Assembly: GCF_900187105.1 (NCBI RefSeq) | Contig: NZ_LT906482.1 | Span: 2,108,001-2,172,000 of the forward strand | Source of the DNA: Eikenella corrodens | GTDB taxonomy: Bacteria > Pseudomonadota > Gammaproteobacteria > Burkholderiales > Neisseriaceae | Direction of reading: 5' to 3' | Length of the DNA stretch: 64,000 bases | Translations under genes and position numbers: made by a program | Notes under the pieces: model-generated | The model's input: only the letters and a program-made list of their open reading frames with translations | The model's database searches: none | What the model was told of the DNA's origin: nothing | Part shown: one piece after another, positions 61,305 through 64,000 of the stretch | How the letters are laid out: each line of letters begins with the position of its first letter | How positions within the stretch are numbered: the first letter of the stretch is position 1

Positions 61305-62159
61305 ATGAAACTCGGCAACCAGCGCAGCAGCAGCAACATCGAAGACCGTCGCAGCCTTGGCGGCGGCAGAGGTGGTGGGGGCGGCGGCGGCAAAATGGGC
61401 CTCGCCGGCCTGATTATCGTGCTCATCGGCGCCTATTACGGCGTGGATTTGAGCGGCCTCGCCGGCGGCGGCATGCAGATGCCGCAGATGCAACAACAGC
61501 AACAGCGTACCATCAGCCCCGAAGAAGAGCAGCTGGCACAGTTCTCCTCGCAAATTCTCGCTACCACCGAAGACGCCTGGGGCGAATATTTCCGCAGCCA
61601 AGGCCGGCAATATGTGCAGCCGAAAATGGTGCTGTATCGCGGCAGCACCCCCACCGCCTGCGGTACCGGCCAATCTGCAATGGGCCCGTTCTACTGCCCA
61701 GCCGACCAAAAGGTTTACCTCGACCTCTCGTTCTACGACGATATGAAAAACCAGCTCGGCGCGGCGGGTGATGCGGCTTTTGCCTATGTGATTGCCCATG
61801 AAGTCGGCCACCACGTGCAAAACCTCGACGGCACCATGGAGCGCGTAAACCGTGCCCGCGCCCGCATGAACGAACGCGATGCCAACCGCCTCTCCGTGAT
61901 GGTGGAGCTGCAGGCCGACTGCCTGGCCGGTGTATGGGCCAACCGCGCGCAAGCACGCCAGCTGTTTGAGCAGGGCGACTTGGAAGAAGCCTTCAACGCC
62001 GCCGAAGCCGTGGGCGACGACCGCCTGCAACAACGCAGCCGCGGCTACGCCGTGCCCGACAGCTTCACCCACGGCACCTCCGCCCAACGCCTGCAATGGT
62101 TCCGCCGCGGCCTGCAAAGCGGCGATCCGGCGCAATGCGATACTTTCTCCTCCCTGTAA
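61305..62159 (+). CDS. YpfJ family neutral zinc metallopeptidase
   Basis: A 284-residue membrane-anchored protease. A Gly-rich N-terminus ([14 protein letters not shown]) precedes a transmembrane helix (31-46) and a Gln-rich stretch (QQQQQR). The zinc motif HEVGHH is at 165-170 with H165 and H169 as ligands and E166 as base, followed by [16 protein letters not shown] that supplies the third ligand. Function of the family is unknown. The Gly codons form a GGC/GGT tract that could slip. Confidence 0.92.
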   Translation: MKLGNQRSSSNIEDRRSLGGGRGGGGGGGKMGLAGLIIVLIGAYYGVDLSGLAGGGMQMPQMQQQQQRTISPEEEQLAQFSSQILATTEDAWGEYFRSQGRQYVQPKMVLYRGSTPTACGTGQSAMGPFYCPADQKVYLDLSFYDDMKNQLGAAGDAAFAYVIAHEVGHHVQNLDGTMERVNRARARMNERDANRLSVMVELQADCLAGVWANRAQARQLFEQGDLEEAFNAAEAVGDDRLQQRSRGYAVPDSFTHGTSAQRLQWFRRGLQSGDPAQCDTFSSL

Positions 62160-62552
62160 GCGCCAGCTCAATACCAAAAGGCTACCTGAAACGGTGTATT
62201 CCGATTTTCAGGTAGCTTTTTTCATCAGGGCGACGCGGTGAATACCGAAGCATCTATCGCTGCTTCTATCGAGTGCTTACACCCTGCCAAGCCTTCACCG
62301 CACCATTCATCAGAGCAATCCGCCCCGCTTAACGCAATTTGCTATTTAATTCCAAACCTGCGCCCCAATCCGGCAAACAGGCTACCTGAAAACCCGTCTG
62401 CGGGGCGTAAGCGCCTTGATGGCGGGTTTGCTTTTCGCAGAAACCGTTTTTCAGGTAGCTTGATTGGATGCAATTTTTGACACAAAAGGCTTGTCAAATG
62501 CTTTGCTTCAAGAGTATCTTTGACGCCTTAGCACAAATCACAAGGAAATATC
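62160..62552. other. Intergenic region between ypfJ and ilvE
   Basis: About 390 bp. Contains the ypfJ terminator (62177-62220), a DUS near 62378-62391 paired with TTTTTCAGGTAGCTTG near 62447, and no credible gene; a plus-strand frame at 62238 is made partly of translated DUS. Confidence 0.6.
62177..62220 (+). terminator. Inverted DUS pair after ypfJ
   Basis: AAAAGGCTACCTGAAAC and GATTTTCAGGTAGCTTTT (one mismatch in the right copy). Confidence 0.7.
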
Positions 62553-63557
62553 ATGGCAAAAGCAGTTCCTGCCGTTTTCGGCAGCGTTTTCCACCGCGAG
62601 ATGCCGGTGTTGGTTTTTTCCGATGGCGCATGGCAGCCGGTGCGCTGGCAGCCTTCCGATTCGCTCTCCCTGCCGCCGGGCGCGCACAGCCTGCATTACG
62701 GCAGCGAGTGTTTTGAAGGACTGAAGGCCTTCCGCCAACAAAACGGCCGCATCGTGATCTTCCGCCCGGAAGCCAACATCGCCCGTATGCAGCAGAGCGC
62801 GAAACTGTTGGAACTGCCCGTGCCGGATGCGCAGACTTTCCTCTCTGCCATGCTGGAATTGGTGGCACGCGCGGCCGACGAAGTGCCGGATGCGCCCGCC
62901 GCCATGTATCTGCGCCCCACCCTTATCGGTACCGATCCGGTAATCGGCAAAGCCGGCGTGGGTTCGTCTTCGGCCATGCTGTATATTTTGGCTTCGCCGG
63001 TGGGCGACTACTTCAAAGTGGGCTCGCCGATGAAGCTGTTGGTGGAAACCGAACACATCCGTTGTGCGCCGCACATGGGCCGGGTGAAATGCGGCGGCAA
63101 CTACGCCTCTGCCCTACAAACCGTGGTACGCGCCCGCGAGCAATACGGCGCCAACCAGGTACTGTTCTGCCCGAACGGCGACGTGCAGGAAACCGGCGCC
63201 TCCAACTTCGCGCTGATTAACGGCAACGAAATCATCACCAAGCCGCTCACCGAAGAATTCCTGCACGGCGTAACCCGCGATTCCGTATTGCGCGTGGCCG
63301 CCGATTTGGGCTATAAAGTGAGCGAGCGCAATTTCACCGTGGCCGAATTGCAGGCTGCAGCAGAAAATGGCGCGGAAGCCATCCTCACCGGCACGGCAGC
63401 CGTGGTGTCGCCGGTGACTTCTTTGGTGATCAACGGCCAGGAAATCGTGCTGCAAAGCCAAGAGCGCGGCACAGCCATCCGCAAGGCGATTACCGACATC
63501 CAATACGGCTTGGCCGAAGACCGCTACGGCTGGCTGGTGCCAGTGCCCGAGCGCTGA
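62553..63557 (+). CDS. ilvE: Branched-chain amino acid aminotransferase
   Basis: Pyridoxal-phosphate enzyme for the last step of Leu, Ile and Val synthesis. The 334-residue protein has GSECFEGLKAFRQQNGRIVI, the PLP lysine K179 in MGRVKCGGNYA, ETGASNFALI and TGTAAVVSPV near the C-terminus. Class IV aminotransferase fold. CAAGGAAA lies 7 bp before the ATG. Confidence 0.95.
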   Translation: MAKAVPAVFGSVFHREMPVLVFSDGAWQPVRWQPSDSLSLPPGAHSLHYGSECFEGLKAFRQQNGRIVIFRPEANIARMQQSAKLLELPVPDAQTFLSAMLELVARAADEVPDAPAAMYLRPTLIGTDPVIGKAGVGSSSAMLYILASPVGDYFKVGSPMKLLVETEHIRCAPHMGRVKCGGNYASALQTVVRAREQYGANQVLFCPNGDVQETGASNFALINGNEIITKPLTEEFLHGVTRDSVLRVAADLGYKVSERNFTVAELQAAAENGAEAILTGTAAVVSPVTSLVINGQEIVLQSQERGTAIRKAITDIQYGLAEDRYGWLVPVPER

Positions 63558-63607
63558 TCGGCTGTTTGCTTCACCCGCTGCCGCATAGTTAAGCGGAGCA
63601 AAAACAT

Positions 63608-63667
63608 GTTTTCAGGTAGCCTTAATCCTTTTTATGGTTCAAAGAGTTTGAGGCTACCTGAAAAATT
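63608..63667 (+). terminator. Inverted DUS pair after ilvE
   Basis: GTTTTCAGGTAGCCTTAATC and GAGGCTACCTGAAAAATTTT, loop about 30 nt, T-run at the end. Confidence 0.65.
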
Positions 63668-63687
63668 TTCAGATTAGCCGCGGCCGG

Positions 63688-63770
63688 GATAATGAGTTCT
63701 TCATACCAGGCGGCAAGCCGCAGGCAGTACGGATAAGTACGGCAAGGCAAGCCGACGCAGTAGGAAGGAA
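63688..63770. repeat. Degenerate Correia-core element near the right edge
   Basis: Core GGCGGCAAGCCGCAGGCAGT, ACGGATAAGTACGGCAAGGC, AAGCCGACGCAGTAGG is clear; ends do not match the Correia TIR. Confidence 0.6.
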
Positions 63771-63790
63771 TCAGTATTTCAGCCACCAAG

Positions 63791-63817
63791 CCATTACCCC
63801 CGCATTGCGCCGGTAAT
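63791..63817 (-). terminator. Hairpin at the right edge
   Basis: CCATTACC and GGTAATGG flank a GC-rich loop; placed about 50 bp after the stop of the minus-strand partial frame at 63864. Confidence 0.45.
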
Positions 63818-63863
63818 GGCTTCGGCTATCGGGGCGGACGTTTCAGGTAGCCTGCCGCCCCTG

Positions 63864-64000
63864 TTAAGCCGCAGCCGCTTTGCCGGCTGCTTCCCACCAA
63901 CCGTCCTTTGTTTTTCCCGCAGTTTCGCGGCGTTTGCGCCAGATGGCCGGCAAACGCGCAGGCTGCCAGTTTCCAACCCCCTTCTCTTGCGAGGTTCCAA
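63864..64000 (-). CDS. Possible 3' end of a minus-strand gene leaving the window
   Basis: A frame ending at 63864 reads in from the right edge: ...GNWQPARLPAIWRKRRETAG then KTKDGWWEAAGKAAAA. The Trp/Arg/Lys-rich composition with an alanine tail and a DUS plus hairpin behind its stop make it credible as a C-terminus. I do not recognise the family. A second minus-strand frame overlaps it and looks less like protein. Confidence 0.4.
   Translation of the reverse strand, partial: GTSQEKGVGNWQPARLPAIWRKRRETAGKTKDGWWEAAGKAAAA

Larger units (their letters stand above)
63558..63863. other. Intergenic region after ilvE
   Basis: Just over 300 bp with a DUS pair (63608-63667), a Correia-like element (63688-63770), a hairpin and one more DUS (63841-63853). 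No gene seen. Confidence 0.65.

Noticed and set aside
62238-62480. 80-codon plus-strand frame before ilvE
   Set aside because: A good part is translated DUS (RLPEN, RFSGSL), there is no ribosome-binding site, and no domain is seen.

Overview
The window looks like chromosomal DNA of an Eikenella-type member of the Neisseriaceae. The main evidence is the 12-mer AGGCTACCTGAA (usually AGGCTACCTGAAA), the Eikenella dialect of the neisserial DNA uptake sequence (DUS). By eye it occurs about a hundred times, mostly as inverted pairs after genes. Correia-type miniature elements (TATAGTG ends, about 105 bp) and neisserial gene families support this. I see no rRNA, tRNA, CRISPR array, prophage or intact insertion sequence.

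Layout. 1-5 kb: end of a LysM protein, nth, a VirK/YbjX gene, tadA, a TauE-like membrane gene, upp. 5-10 kb (all minus strand): alcohol dehydrogenase, tsf, rpsB, a small membrane protein, clpX. 10-16 kb: pbpG, bioC-bioH back to back with comF, trmL, rlpA, and the zinc-independent ribosomal protein pair L31B/L36B behind a Zur box. 16-21 kb: a DUF502 protein, aspS, nrdR, a lipoprotein, a TatD hydrolase. 21-28 kb: nrdA and nrdB, with a NERD-domain protein carrying three zinc-finger-like repeats between them, then an orphan RnfB and a cytochrome b561. 28-32 kb: purC, an FKBP, mdh. 31.6-40.2 kb: sdhCDAB, sdhE, sucA, sucB. 40-44 kb: rnhA, greA, a membrane protein, a flotillin (YqiK type). 44-51 kb: TonB-dependent receptor, SbmA/YddA-like ABC protein, a secreted unknown, and a membrane protein with a duplicated domain next to a frameshifted small membrane gene. 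51.4-56.5 kb: nadC, a NUDIX-winged-helix regulator, nadA, nadB. 56.5-62.2 kb: YqiJ-like protein, GNAT, PspA/IM30, a ribbon-helix-helix-like protein, an S4 RNA-binding protein, a SIMPL protein, a YpfJ metallopeptidase. 62.5 kb onward: ilvE and the edge of another gene.

How genes work together. The nad genes form a de novo NAD module; a near-perfect palindrome fills the -35/-10 spacer of the nadA promoter, as expected for repression by the adjacent NUDIX regulator. NrdR lies 2.7 kb before nrdA, which has two NrdR-like boxes one 32-bp step apart. sdh, suc and mdh give a partial TCA set, without gltA, the E3 gene or sucCD at the places where other Neisseriaceae have them. YqiJ, flotillin and PspA suggest a membrane-stress set that is now dispersed.

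Most notable: (1) the nad region carries commensal-Neisseria DUS dialects and no Eikenella DUS, so it looks imported; (2) the NERD/zinc-repeat protein between nrdA and nrdB; (3) a diverse Correia-like family, two members of which overlap the stop codons of tadA and sdhB; (4) leader hairpins before greA, rpsB and sucA. All calls come from reading the sequence; no database search was run.
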